NCBI GenBank assembly: GCA_029531795.1
Contig: JAPEIS010000008.1
Coordinates: 744,001-808,000 of the forward strand
Length of the DNA stretch: 64,000 nt
From: Sclerotinia nivalis
Taxonomy: Eukaryota; Ascomycota; Leotiomycetes; Helotiales; Sclerotiniaceae
Reading direction: 5' to 3'
Positions 32,740 to 45,097 of this stretch are shown here, in pieces. Made by a program: the position numbers and the translations under genes. How positions within the stretch are numbered: the stretch's first letter is position 1; every line of letters starts with the position of its first letter. Under the pieces are notes generated by a model. It was not told where the DNA came from and did no database searches. It worked only from the letters and a program-made list of their open reading frames with translations.

Positions 32740-35700
32740 CTGCGAATGCGCACAAGTGTCAGCGATCATCAAAGTTAAGTTAGGATCCATTGAAATCCAT
32801 TAAGATGAAGATAGTGATGCAAAAATAAAAGATAGAATCTGGCGCGATGATGTCGCGACGCGCTGATGGGTCAAATGAAGCAAAGGGGGAAAACGATTGC
32901 TTCATCAACTTATTATCAACAGCATCAACAATTCTCGATCGATATGCGCATCAATAATTATAATATGTCTCGTGACATCTTTATAACATAAGGAAGGATA
33001 AGAATGAAAGGAATGGAAGGTAAGGTCTTACCTATCGACGCGCGCTGTTGATGTCCCAAATTGTTTTGACAAGTCTCGGAGTCTCTCTTCACCTGAATTG
33101 TGCGCTAATGTAAGATTAGGATTAGTGACTAAAAAAGTAACGCCCTAAAAATACCTCGCCTCGTTCAATCAGAAGGCCGGAACGGAGCGTCAAAGGGTCA
33201 AAGGAGAAGATAAAAGGTGAATTGAAAGAAATTAACATTTTAACTTACCTATAATGAAAATAATAGAATTATTAAAAATAGTTATCAATAATAATGTTTT
33301 CTAAAACAGAATATGTTGTGTTAGTCAATTATCCATGGTAATTGGAAGATCCAGAATGATCGAATTGTGGGTGTGGGTAGATAGTAGGTACGTATTTGTG
33401 TTGATTTGATTGATGCTTGATGATTGATGAATGTTGTTCCAAGTGAGTGTAAATGGTAACATTGGAGGAGCATGGAGCGTTGGAGCGTGACCAACGTGAC
33501 TAATTATTGTTGTGAAGGATTATAAAGGTCACGTTTGTGTTGGTTGGACTCCAGTAGTAGTGAGTGAAGGGTGAATTCGCGGTAGTTCGGAGGTAAGGCA
33601 GCGACGAAGCGGTAAGCTGGGTGTGTGCGTGTTGAATAACAGCCCAGTTCGTACAACTTCCCGGAATTTGTACGGATAAGATGCATGGGAAATGAAAAGA
33701 TAATTGAAAAGATCGGAACATACCCGTTTGAATACACGGCTCCAAAAATAAGGTCGAATTAGGAACGGTATGGACAGAGAATGGGGGTTTTGGGCCGATG
33801 GTTGGCAAAATAATGTTGTATCGTAAAATCAATGTGAGAATGCTTGCTGTAACACGTTGGTTGAATCGGCTGGTGGACCGAATAAGCAACCAAATTTTGT
33901 GAAATAGATAGCTTTAGATGATACCAAAGAGGATCTGAACTAATAAGAACTTTCCGGGGGTGTCCTATTGAGTAAGGAGATTGTCGGATGAATGTCGCGG
34001 CGTTCACCTCTTAATTTTTTTTTTCTTGCTTAGGAGCTGAGCGATGCTGTTGTGCTGGGGAAATCGTTTTCCTTTCCTTGGTAGAAAAAAGGCTAACTTC
34101 GATTGATAAGCCAATCGAATCATATCATTGGCCCGACTCAATCTGTCCTCTTCCATGCGGAAAGATTATTTCATTCTTCTTGAATTCGAATTATATCCGT
34201 ATAGAAAAAGAATAAAATGGTCCGTAATCGCTATTCTATTGTCAACATCTTCAAATACCCTAAAATCCTTTGGTTAATAGATTGAGTGAGTGAGGTATAG
34301 TAAATGAGAGAGATAGTAGTGTGTTGGATTAGCATGATTGGTTCCCGGTCGTGCCTGTTCCTGATGCGGTGTGAAATTTGTGGTCGCTTTAACCCGTGGA
34401 CCTAAGTGTTTTTGTACCATAAGAAATCTGCGACATAAAGGAAAAAACTTGTCGCTCCAAAAATTAGGTAAAGAGAAAGACGATGAGATGTAGAACAATT
34501 TTTCAAGATATGAAGAAGTTTCCATCATCAGTTGACGTTGTGAATCCATCATTTCCAATTTGTTGCATTTGAAAAAAAGGAAGGCCGCCCTGTCTTTCTT
34601 GACAAGGTTTGTGATAGTGGCAGGTAGGAAAGAGGATACAATAGGAACGGAGAATTTGAATGAATTCAAAATGACTCGAAACCAGAAAGAAAATGAAGAA
34701 TTAAAGAGAAATTGAAAGGAGGCGAATATGATACTTAGGAAGAAAGATAGGATGAGAGAAGAAAAAAACAGGAACAGAGAAAAAAAAGAGGGGGAATGGA
34801 GTTTTATTTAATTGTTCAAAGGTGCAGGGCCAAATTGGAAATCACGTTTCCCACCAGGATATAAGCTTTTGGCGTATAAATCATTGCCTTACAGAAAAGA
34901 TCAGATTGATAGGTTACAAATGCTGTCTATGAAAGGTACCTATGCTGGTATGCTGGTATGGTCCTTCGTTCCTGTTTTTAGTTCTCTAGACCCATTTCAA
35001 TTTCTCCTCACATCATAGAGATACCGCACACAGACCAATAATACCGTTACAGATTATGCCTCTGAAGCTGGGGATGAGATGAATAGGATGATTGAGACGG
35101 GATATCGATGGGATGGATGGTTATACCAACTTTATGACATTGAGTCTTGCTCGTGAGGCACCAATATCACCTTGGGACCCCGTAACTTATTTCCCGGGGA
35201 ATTCGTTTGACAATTCCTGCATGTTTCTTTATGATACCGGTATGTTTGTGGTATGTGGGTGGCTTTGATTGACATCCGCTAAGTGAAAGGACCAAAAAGA
35301 TAAACCGGAAAATCTATACTAAGGTTGATCAATGAATGCATCTAGGCTTCGTTTTTATTACTATCTAAATGACTTTGCTACTATTACCTACTTACTTCCA
35401 TCATCGGCAGCTGGAGATCCTTGATACTCTATTAATGGTTAAACCCATACTGATTTATCGAAATTAATGATAGCTATGAAATGCTGAGCGTAGGTCAAGG
35501 AAGGTAGGTATTGTGTATGATTTTGTGATCATTACCACGTATCATGATTCCTGCATTTGAGACTATTTATCCTGCAAGCAATGTGCCGTAAAATTACGAC
35601 TTCTCGCGTTTTCTTCCTCTTACTCATAAGATTCCTTGGGGCCGGCTATCCGAATCTGTCGTTGGTGATTGTGGAGACCAGAATATCTTGTTGGAGGTGG

Positions 35701-36445
35701 CTCCGTGGAAGCACAAGAGTTTGTGGAAGGATCAGTTGGATGTATGATTTTGACGGAATGGCGTTCAACATTAATGGTCTATCAAGCATGCATAAGACCG
35801 GGTCCAATAGGTAGTTTTTAAAAAGCCCAGAACAGTAGTTTGGATGGATTGACATCCGTTAAATCACAAATGAAGAATGAGGGACGAAGAAAAATGGCTG
35901 ATGGTTTTGGGGATAAAAGAAGAAGGTATCCTATATTACCTATTGAGTCGATTTCCATCCTCATACATGCTTATATGCTTAAAGGACTCGTCTCATGATT
36001 CAAAATGAGTAATATTGTTTATATATTCTGAAGTTGCAGGGCTCTTTGGTAGGTGATATGAAAAGGGAGGAGTGCAGATGGTGTAACTGGGGCACAACAG
36101 ATTAAGATGGTTAGCTCTGGTGGCTTTTGATTTTTAGTTTCGGCAGGCACGAGGCTTCTTGGTCGTCATTTCTTTCGCTTAAGGAAGTTTGGGAAAACAC
36201 CGAGAAGGTTTAATCCCTGCTTGGTCCATCATAATCTACTCCGTACGGATTGTGTTAGTGGAGATAATGCATCAAATCATTCGTTAGCTTATCTACGGAG
36301 TACGTTTGTACTAGGAGCAGGGACTCACGCATCTCTTTTCCATTGCATAAACATTCGGGGTTCCAACACAGGCTCCATTGTTTACAGTGACTACTTACAA
36401 GTTTCCAGCAATAAACAATACATAAATAAATAAATACAACACAAG
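32711..36445. other. SWI1 leader/promoter and gene-poor spacer
   Basis: On the minus strand there are good donor sites (gataggtaag near 33032; gaggtatt near 33154; ataggtaagtt near 33248) and an acceptor ttcag near 33094, so SWI1 probably has one or more untranslated 5' exons within about 500 bases of its start. Further away I see no gene; open frames at 33500-34669 and 34812-35814 are short and featureless. A TACTCCGTA / TACGGAGTA inverted pair lies at 36237-36245 and 36294-36302. Confidence 0.45.
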
Positions 36446-37700
36446 ATGGCCAAAAGAAAAGCTAAAGAAATTGGAGATGAAGTTCCTGTAGGACTTCGAA
36501 GATCCAGTCGACAGAAAACAAACAATAACAATAATGAGAGCTTGAAGGAAGTGACTACAACCTCATCAACTTCTCAAGCGTCAAACCGGAATAAGGAGAA
36601 CAAGAAGAAGGCGGCAAATGGGAAATCCATAAAAGGTGCTGAGGTCAACGAAGAGGTTACTGCGCCAAAATCAAATACTGTAGGTCCATACTTCCCGTTA
36701 TTCTCAACCCTTCTCATATTGTAGGGTCCTACCGTCTATCTATCTACCCACTGTAATTAAGTCTTACATCTTGATTTTGTCTCATATTTTTATCCACAGG
36801 GAGTTCTCTTGGACGGGCAGGTGCTCTTCACAAACTCTGTTACATATTCATTCCATTTCATACTCTGTACGTTTCTGTCAATTCGATTTCTATCTTTGCA
36901 TTTTTGGAATTTAATGAGCGGATCATTTTTAGAATTCTATCAAATCCACACAATCATCTCTACTGAATGGCACCGAACCTGCATCAGCGGCCGTCTCGTC
37001 AGCGGAGTCGTCATCAACTCGTCAATATTGGCTCATGAAAGCTGAACCAGAATCACGTATCGAAAAAGGTCATGATATTAAATTCTCCATCGATGATTTG
37101 GCAGCGAAGACTGAACCTGAGCCTTGGGATGGTATGTTATTCCTCACACATGTATTACCATGTCAACATTAACACTAACGTTTTCAAAGGAATAAGAGCA
37201 TATCCAGGTGTGTCACCTTGCATGCAGTTTTACGATTAAATCACTTACACATGCTTTAGCACGCAACAATCTTCGTGCGATGAAGAAGGGGGATTTAGCT
37301 TTCTTTTACCATTCATCCTGCAAAATTCCCGCAATCGTTGGAATCATGGAAATTGTTCAAGAACATTCTCCCGATCGTAAATACCTCCACGATTCTCTTC
37401 TTCCAATATCCATACTAACTAAGTATAGTCTCAGCTCATGACCCCACCGCCCCATATTATGATTCTAAATCCTCACCGGATGATCCCAAGTGGAGTGTAG
37501 TACACGTTGAATTCCGCCAGAAACTCAAAACTCCTATCACGCTCAAGGAGATCAAAGCCTGGTTTGAAGAAAAGGGAAATGCTTTGAATAACATGCAAAT
37601 GTTAAAACTGGCACGATTGAGTGTGAGTAAAGTAAGTAGTGATGAGTGGAGATTTCTGGTAGGTGAAATGAAGAAGAATGGAGATGTGGTTGAGGAATAG
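36446..37700 (+). CDS. EVE-domain protein (thymocyte nuclear protein 1-like)
   Basis: Proposed exons 36446-36679, 36800-36820, 36933-37131, 37190-37207, 37260-37376 and 37429-37700 give 286 residues. The N-terminal 95 residues are basic and disordered ([25 protein letters not shown], a likely nuclear signal). The EVE/PUA-like fold starts at [20 protein letters not shown] and continues with [67 protein letters not shown] and [12 protein letters not shown] domains are related to YTH and SRA-type modified-base readers, and THYN1 is nuclear. The 21-base exon (36800-36820) is uncertain: skipping it also keeps frame. The 18-base exon is required, since it supplies GIRAYPA. The last acceptor could be tatag or tctcag six bases later. 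Confidence 0.85.
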
Positions 37701-39077
37701 AACTTTCGAGGCACGATGGAGATATGATGCTTAAATCACGCCCATGGGATCTGCATTACACAGATAGATTCCTTCAGCATAGGATAATAATGTACAACAC
37801 CAGGTTATACAATAATTTTCGAATGATAAATTGAGGGAAATGATGCGGTTCTATTTCTATTTTACTCTTCTACCTCATACGAGTAAGTAAATCGTTGCAT
37901 GTCCATACATAGAAACGCATCTCTTTTTTTCTTGCGTCTCTGCATACTAGGTATTTACCGCTGCCTATCCCTACCTAGTCAATATTCAACCCCATACATC
38001 CTCATCCTATACCCCATACTCTTCAAAACACGGTCCTCAAACCCCCATATTCAAATCACCATTCCACCCCACTCCATCCATCCCCATCCCCATCTCATGA
38101 AGCAACATAAAGTGAAAAAGAGCCCGCTCGCTCGCTTGATATATCTTCTCCTTTATATCTTTATACCTTTCCTTATAATACTATCCTACCTTTTCGAGAA
38201 GATGCTGTGATTGGATTGTGGGGAGATGAGATGGAAAATTAGGTGGATAGCTAGGTGGGTGGATGCTGTATTCACTTGATTATTTGTATGAATACTAAGG
38301 GGGTTGAGGTTGCTCTTTATGGGGGAGGAATTGTGATCTATATGAATGTAAAAATGAAATGAATCTTTTTTTTTTTTTCCTTCTCTTTTCGAGATGTGGG
38401 GTAAGGGGTAAGAAATGGGGAGGAATATTGTGGTTGTGGTATATCATATATCATATCTACTTTCTTTTAATCTCTAAAAAGCTTGGGGATGTCTATGATG
38501 GGATTGATGGAGGGAGGATAGTTGCGTGGATGATGATATATGGGAGATGGGGTTAGAGGTAGGGGGGAGGGGTTTTTAAGTTGGTGTTTGTGTAGTGTTT
38601 GATGAGGGGATGAATGTTCTTGTTATTTTCCTGGGGGTTTTGTAGTGGTGTTCTGTAGATTTTTTATTTGTGTTAGTAATTTTATTCCTGCTTTCTCTTT
38701 GGGTTATTTTTTATTTTTTATTGTATACTGGACTATATCTTGAATCGTTAATGCTTGATACTGTATATTAGATTGGATTGGATCAAGTAAGTTTGTTGTG
38801 TGTGAACTCCTGAGGTGAAGATGAAAGGAGAAGGAACTGAAGGTAGCGACTATAACTTAGCTAATTTTATATATTGATTGGAAAATTGGAGGTTTAACTA
38901 ATATTACTACTTCTATATCTAAAATATGGAATCTTTTATAAATATCCCCTCCGCCGTCTGAACAAATAGCTAATACCATCCTCCCCTTCCCCCTCTCCCT
39001 CACCTTTAACGTCCAAGAACTTTCTCAATATATACGCAAACTAACTCACCCTCCTCAACAATAATACCAAACAAATA
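37701..39077. other. Intergenic spacer downstream of the EVE gene
   Basis: Contains C-rich sequence (38030-38095), a T-run (38366-38378) and GT/TG-rich sequence. The only candidate gene is the 37-codon frame at 38097-38210, listed separately. Confidence 0.45.
38097..38210 (+). CDS. Possible membrane microprotein (37 aa)
   Basis: The ATG follows a ccatccccatccccatctc leader, the pyrimidine-rich context common directly before fungal start codons. The peptide has a basic head (MKQHKVKKSPLAR) and one hydrophobic segment (LIYLLLYIFIPFLIILSYLF), then FEKML and a stop. The layout is that of a tail-anchored or single-pass ER/mitochondrial microprotein. I do not recognise it and it may be chance. The frame also extends upstream to 37899 without convincing content. 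Confidence 0.3.
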   Translation: MKQHKVKKSPLARLIYLLLYIFIPFLIILSYLFEKML

Positions 39078-39218
39078 GGAAACATAGTTCAATGGTAGAA
39101 TACTCACCTCTTAGTGTGAGGTTGATTCGACATGTTGAAGCCGACGGGTCGGAGGCTAACCGGTCGTTTCAACTGAACGGATTTGTGGGAGATGAGAGTT
39201 CGAATCTCTCTGTTTCTA
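39078..39218 (+). tRNA. tRNA-like gene with 70-base intron, anticodon CTT (Lys)
   Basis: Halves 39078-39113 and 39184-39218 fold as a 71-base cloverleaf. Acceptor GGAAACA pairs with TGTTTCT (39211-39217; the first pair is G-U) with discriminator A at 39218. D arm GTTC/GAAT with GG in the loop; A box TAGTTCAATGG fits TRGYNNANNNG. Anticodon stem CTCAC (39103-39107) pairs with GTGGG (39185-39189) and the loop is C-T-CTT-A-intron-T. T arm GAGAG-TTCGAAT-CTCTC matches the B box. The intron (39114-39183) sits just after position 37, the canonical place for nuclear tRNA introns. A TTTT Pol III terminator follows at 39229. Odd: the acceptor stem does not look like ordinary cytosolic tRNA-Lys and the body is AT-rich, rather like a mitochondrial tRNA. 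It could be a diverged gene or a pseudogene. Confidence 0.6.
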
Positions 39219-40843
39219 ATTATTATTATTTTGGGCGGGGAAGGTTGACAGTGTGGAGTCTTGGGGGACGATGGGAAAAGGCACTATGAAGCGTGGAGGT
39301 GATGTAGCGGGGGTTATATGTGGTATTAATCGGATCCAGACTTGGATAATAGCTATTGAGGAAGGATGTTTGGTGTGATTTGTTTAGGGGTGTTGGGCAG
39401 GATTGGATATTCAAAAGTGACTGGTAAAATATGGTTTCATTCTTCGAAAGTAATTTTTGATTTGCCCTCCGCCAAATTGTAGATGGGAATAAATCTAAAT
39501 TAAAGCGGAGGAATGTATTAATTGAGGTAGGAATCAAGAGCATTTGCTACTGTGTGAGCCTTTAGAAAATCCATGTATGTTTGCTGCATGATTTGTGTAT
39601 TTGGCAACTATTGTTTGATGACCCCAATACTTCCTTCTGAGCAATCAAACAAATAGACTGAGGTTGAATGATCAAAGAGGATACTCCGACCCGCCAAAGA
39701 ATGGATTATACTATGTCGAATTGAATATTGGCCATAGTATATCACTTTGCTAGTAGTGGAAGCATGTAACATGTAACTGCCGCGTTTGGCGGTTAGAGGA
39801 TCTGCAGCAAACAGCTGGAGCAAGCTGATAATATGGCTAAACTAACCACTATCCCATAACAGCTTAATACAGTTGGCCTCTCAATGAAGAATATGATACC
39901 AGTTGGAAAAGTAGGATATTTATGACATACGACCAGAACGGCGAAAAGGGGAATTAGCAGAAAAGCACTACCAAAGAAGAAGAACAAGTGAACGTAGCGC
40001 TGGAGGGAGTAAAAGTATCTAAAGAAAGTAAGGTGGATCTAGAATTAAGTTTTAAAGACACTAATATTTCCAACAGGATTTCCACCCAAAAATCTGTATG
40101 CCAGATATATAGATCGTATAGAAGAAGAAGAAGAAGAAGAAATGGAGAATCCAGCCATATACATCAAGACAGCTTGGGATGACAGTATGATTGCCAACTA
40201 TAGAACAACAATATATGCAAATACAAAGAACTTCCAATGTATCTGTTGTGTACTATCAAGTTTTATATGAGCATTTCACTACATTTCATCAAATCAATGC
40301 CTTTAGCTTTTTTGTACCCACTGACCTGGATAGACGTTAAGAATTCAACCCGGATCGGAGATTTGCTAATTGATGCATTAGCAATTTAACCGAATTACAT
40401 TGATTATGTAAGTGCAGATGATTTGGGTGGGCCCGCAAGGCTGCAGCGCCGCTGAAAACTAAGGAAGAAGGCTACAGCTACATTTGGATTCACTGTACAG
40501 TGTTTGCTTGAATTTATCTTAGATCTCCAGCATCAAGTCCTCTTCTTACTGTACAATATTCCCGAGTGAACTCAGCACACGAGGATTCCATTCAATACCA
40601 ACATCCTGTACCTTCCTTAATTACGCTGACACAAAACTCTTACTTCTTTTGTAATTTCATATACTTCATTCAAGCGTTTTCGAGCCGTTTCGATAAAGCT
40701 CTTTGAACATCTAACCCATACATAAAGTTAGATCAGGTCATATAGTTCGAAACTTCTTCTTAGAAAGACGGTGTCTTTGGTCGATAAAGCTCAAGAATCT
40801 GCAAGAAATTCTTGATCTTCTCATCATACATTAATAGGTCACC
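39219..40843. other. Intergenic region upstream of the MSN5-like gene
   Basis: Contains an (AGA)n tract at about 40120-40141. The last 300 bases before 40844 are T/C-rich and probably form the promoter and leader. No other gene is supported. Confidence 0.45.
39229..39232 (+). terminator. Pol III T-run terminator after the tRNA-like gene
   Basis: Four T residues 11 bases after the 3' end of the cloverleaf, the usual RNA polymerase III stop signal. Confidence 0.45.
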
Positions 40844-43800
40844 ATGAACGACTCTACTAATGGGCATAGCACAACTGCCAACGAGGTATCAGCTGCACAA
40901 ACAAATGGAAGCACGGCATTATTATCACAAATCCATGAAGCCCTAGAACTTGTCCATAATCCGTATTCCTCCAATCAGTCTCGCCAACAAGCCTCAAGCT
41001 TCCTAGAGAATATCAAAGCCGAAGACGAAGCTCCTTATCATGGTTTTACCTTAGCATCCGATAAATCTCAACAGCCAGTTGTACGCCACTATGCACTTTC
41101 TCTTTTGGAGCATGCGATAAAACTAAAATGGGCAGTATATTCGGAAGGGCAAGCAAGTGCGCTGCGGCAATGGGTTATTCAACTCTCTAAGAATCTAGTC
41201 CAAGAGGACCCCTTATATCTGCGAAATAAGACAGCGCAACTTTGGGTGGAAATTGCAAAAAGAAGCTGGGGATCAGAGTGGACTGATATGGATAAACTTC
41301 TTGTGGGGTTATGGGAGCTTCCAGGCACTGTGGTTCACAAGGAGTTTGTTTTGTTTGTTCTCGAGACACTCTCTGATGAGGTATTTAATGGGGAAGATGC
41401 TGTAACCGTTTTACGAGAGGGCGCTCTGAGCAGAGCTTGTGTTGAAATCTTTACACCAGCCGTTGTGCTATCGGAAGCATTCCCAAATCGACAGCTAGGT
41501 ACCGTTTTGAGACATGGAGATGAAGGTTGGCTAGTAAGAATTGGAGAATTGCTAGGCCAGTGCCTTCAACTGGACATTTCGGGTCCTCAGTATCAGAGTT
41601 GTGCAGTTAAGATATTAGCTGTTTACAGGTCTGTGGTGCCCTGGACCGTACCAAAAGCCATATCCAGTGCCCAATGCGTTCAATATATGTGCAAATGTCT
41701 CGCTGCGTCTAGTACGCCAGTGCAACTGGTAAGTTTTCAAAAAGTACCCGTGAGGCGAGCCTACAGCACTGATACCTCCTAGGCGTCTGTCCAAGCTCTA
41801 TTTGCACTTTATACTCGCGTGCATTTTTCGGATGAAGAATTTTTAGAACTCGTATGTCCGATGTATACCAGTGAAGTGGTTGGTTTACTACGAAATCTAT
41901 TCCAGTGGTCTGTAGTAGACGCTAATGATATTGACGATGAAAAATATCTATTTGCCAAAAAGTTTTCTGAGGTTTGATACATTTTTGAAAATCTCGTATT
42001 TATACTGACTTTATGTAGATGATGTCAAATCTCGGAGTATTCATAGAGTCAAAAATCTCAGCTATACCCGAATCTTGCGATCTTTCCAACCTTTTGAATC
42101 TTTTCCTTGCTATTGCTCAAAGTCAAAGTCTTGTCGTTTCGATACCCGTTATTCTTGTCTGGACAAAGTTACTTCGCTCGCCAATCATTGGAGGGTCTTC
42201 TTTCATAACCCCTTTAATTGCACCTCTTTTAGAACTTTCTAGTTCACGCCTCATTCGTTATGAGAACATGCCAGATGACTGCGAAGATCCAGAATACCTA
42301 TTTCTGAAAGAAGATATCGATACGCAGCCAGAGAGACATGCATTTCTTGGAAATTATCGTCGGTATTGCTCTCAAGTCATAGAGCTTGTTGTTCGACAAA
42401 AGCAATCCGAGGCTTTGTATCATATATTAGGTCAAGTGGATAACTCTTTGCAGCATCTTTATGATAGATGTCCAGCGTTTACTGGTAATTAGTCCCGTAG
42501 AATTTGCACCACAAATGATTGACCTAGATTTAGTGGAAAACTATTCCAAAACTTCAATACCAATACTACGGGTCGACAAGAATTTCACAGTAGTAGAAGC
42601 AGCACTAAAGGGATATATGAAATGGCGCGCGGGACATGGCACCGATCCCCAACGAGATGTAAGTACAAGCAGGATGGATGTAACACATGTAACTGACGAA
42701 TACTAGGAGCAAGAGCGCACAAGAATAGAGAGTAATTTAGAAACTTGGTGTGAACGATTCTTGGAGCTTAAATTCGAGGTATGTTGTGGTCACGCTATTC
42801 TTGGTCTTGTCTGACCTCTTCACTAGGATCCAATAATTCAAAAGAGAATTATACAGCTTGCAGTTGCCCTTTCGACGACTGCTTTAGATAAAAAAGTCGG
42901 CTTCATGCTGAAAGTCCTAGAACATATCTTGATGACACAACCAATGGAATATCCAAACGCCCCTGCTTATAACGAAGCTGTGAAAGAGCTACAGACAGAG
43001 TCCGCTTATGAGTTACAACGACTAGCCGGGAAAATGCCTGATCAATTATTGGTTAGTAACTTCAAAATTGTCAAAAAATGCCTACTAATTTAAGCTCGCA
43101 GGACGTCTATGATCAGCTCGAAGCAAAGGTTAATGAAATCATTTCTACCAGAAATCTTGATAAAAAACGCCAGACGTCTTATCAAACTTTCTTATTCACG
43201 ATCATGTATGCTTCTGTCTCCCAGTAATCTTTCAGATGCAATGCTAATTCTAGCAGCCATCGTAACTCAAAAATTGACCCGGAAATCCGCCTACAGAGAT
43301 TGAAAAGATTTCTGACACCTGTACAAACAAGCTGGCAAGATCCAGAAATGAATAAGGCGATTGAAGGTTTCACTGGTTTCTGTAACCTACTCGGTTTGAA
43401 TCGCGTAAGAGACTTTCTTGTCACAAGGCGAGTTCATGAGATTCAGGATTGGTCAGCATATCAGCTAGACTCTGAGGCACAATCAATACAGAAAGACATG
43501 GAAGAGAGATTAAAGGTATGTCGAATGTTGTTTGGTATGTGAAATTTTTACTGATCTAAATCCAGGCGTTACCGTTGAGAACTACAAAATCATATCTAGG
43601 TTGCTCAACAGATAAACTGGACAGAGAAGACCCCGCGTATAAAGTTTCCTGCACTTTATGGCGAAATGCATTACCTATCATACTACCAAATCTTCTCAAG
43701 TATCTAAGGTAGGTTGAAATTTCTCTTCATCGAATTTTCTTGCTAATCCTTCAAGTCATGCTCATGCTTTCCATAACCCCGCGAATTGGAACGAACTTCC

Positions 43801-45097
43801 CCCGGAAATGTCAACTATTGTTAGTCGCATTTTGACAGACCGCTTCTGGCAAGCTGGCATTTCTGTTGGGAGTAAAGACGACTTCTACGCTAGGGTCACT
43901 GGTACCAAATCTACCATGGAAGGTCTTGCATCATCTATACGAGGCTCAATCCGTACCGTGAGAGAGTCTTGTTACTCAATACTTTATTGCATGAGTCGTT
44001 TGGACGTCGACTTCTATGGATTCAGCGAGCTTCCTGGACCTCTTGCACATGCTCTATTTGCGGATGCGCATTGCCTGTCTTCACATCAACTTATTGCGTT
44101 GTTGAATGTTGTGCGACTTATGGTGGATGATTGTCCCGTGGAAGTTCGATCTCATTTCGTACCTCCGATATTGGCCTCTTGCTTCACTCAAATGGATGCT
44201 AAATGTAGTTCCGAATGGGAAAGACTTTCTCATAAAGAGGTGGTTCCTGCAGATGAAGACACTTTGACTGAGGAGATGAAGGAAGAGAGCATATTGCGAC
44301 AATTGACATATACATCTGTCATGATGATTGCTGGATTTCTCGATCCAGCACGACCAAGTAAATTCCCCAGGACCTCCATTTATACCACCGGAGCTAACAC
44401 TTCACCAGATATTGGAATCGCGCCTGCAACAAGGTCAGCCAAAGAGGCTTCGACCTTTGTTCAAACTCAAGCGAGCGCATATCCAAGCATGAGAACGTTT
44501 TGCCTCACATCATCAGCCATTCTAGAATCTCTTCTACTTTTCCTTGCTCACGCAGTCCGAATGCGAGATACTCGTTGCTGTAGTGTTGTCCTCCGCGTGT
44601 TCCGATCAATCATCCCTGAATTTGCTTCAAGTAACGAATCCCCCCTCGCTTCCTCCATTCGAGAATTCATCAGTACCGAAGTTCTTAAAGCTGTTATCTC
44701 ATCCCTAAACGAACCATATTTCGTAGAGTTACAAAAAGATCTTGCTCATTTAATTGCAACGATTTTAGTTTACTACGCACCAGTTACAGGAACTCCAAAA
44801 CAAATCCTCCTCAGTTTACCTGGTATTCAGGAAAAAGCAGTAGATAAATGCATCGAAACATTGGGAAGACAGGGAGGTCAACAGAGAACCCAAAGAGCGC
44901 TGGTATTGGATTTGTTGAAAGATTTAAAGGGTGTTAGTATTAGTGAACAGGGGAGGATCTCAAAGAGTGCGAGTGTAGTGAGGAAGGAGAGGAGTAAGAT
45001 GCAAGAGGCATTTATGAGGGGACCGGTTGAGGGAGACAAGAAGATTAAGAGTGAGATTGATGATTTGGAGGGGGTGGCGGGGCTTTTTGATAATTGA
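40844..45097 (+). CDS. msn5: Karyopherin Msn5 / exportin-5 family nuclear export receptor
   Basis: Ten exons: 40844-41728, 41783-41971, 42019-42484, 42534-42658, 42707-42778, 42827-43051, 43102-43205, 43257-43515, 43566-43708 and 43756-45097. They give 1269 residues (yeast Msn5 is 1224). All junctions are GT-AG and keep frame. Importin-beta-like N-terminus: EALELVHNPYSSNQSRQQAS, VVRHYALSLLEHAIKLKW; then the Xpo1 domain block LYLRNKTAQLWVEIAKRSWG with EWTDMD and LVGLWE (about 125-160), typical of exportin-5/Msn5. The rest is HEAT-repeat-like helices ending in LGRQGGQQRTQRALVLDLLK and a Lys-rich tail. Msn5 exports phosphorylated transcription factors; animal exportin-5 carries structured RNA. 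The cargo here is unknown. Exons 3-9 are short, with introns of about 47-51 bases. Confidence 0.93.

Noticed and set aside
33500..34669. Minus-strand frames of 77-131 codons upstream of SWI1
   Set aside because: Rich in Ser, His, Tyr and Leu without domain structure, in AT-rich sequence; probably non-coding leader or promoter.
39922..39932. acatacgacca, which matches the first 11 bases of fungal 5S rRNA
   Set aside because: The similarity stops after 11 bases; none of the internal 5S control regions follows.
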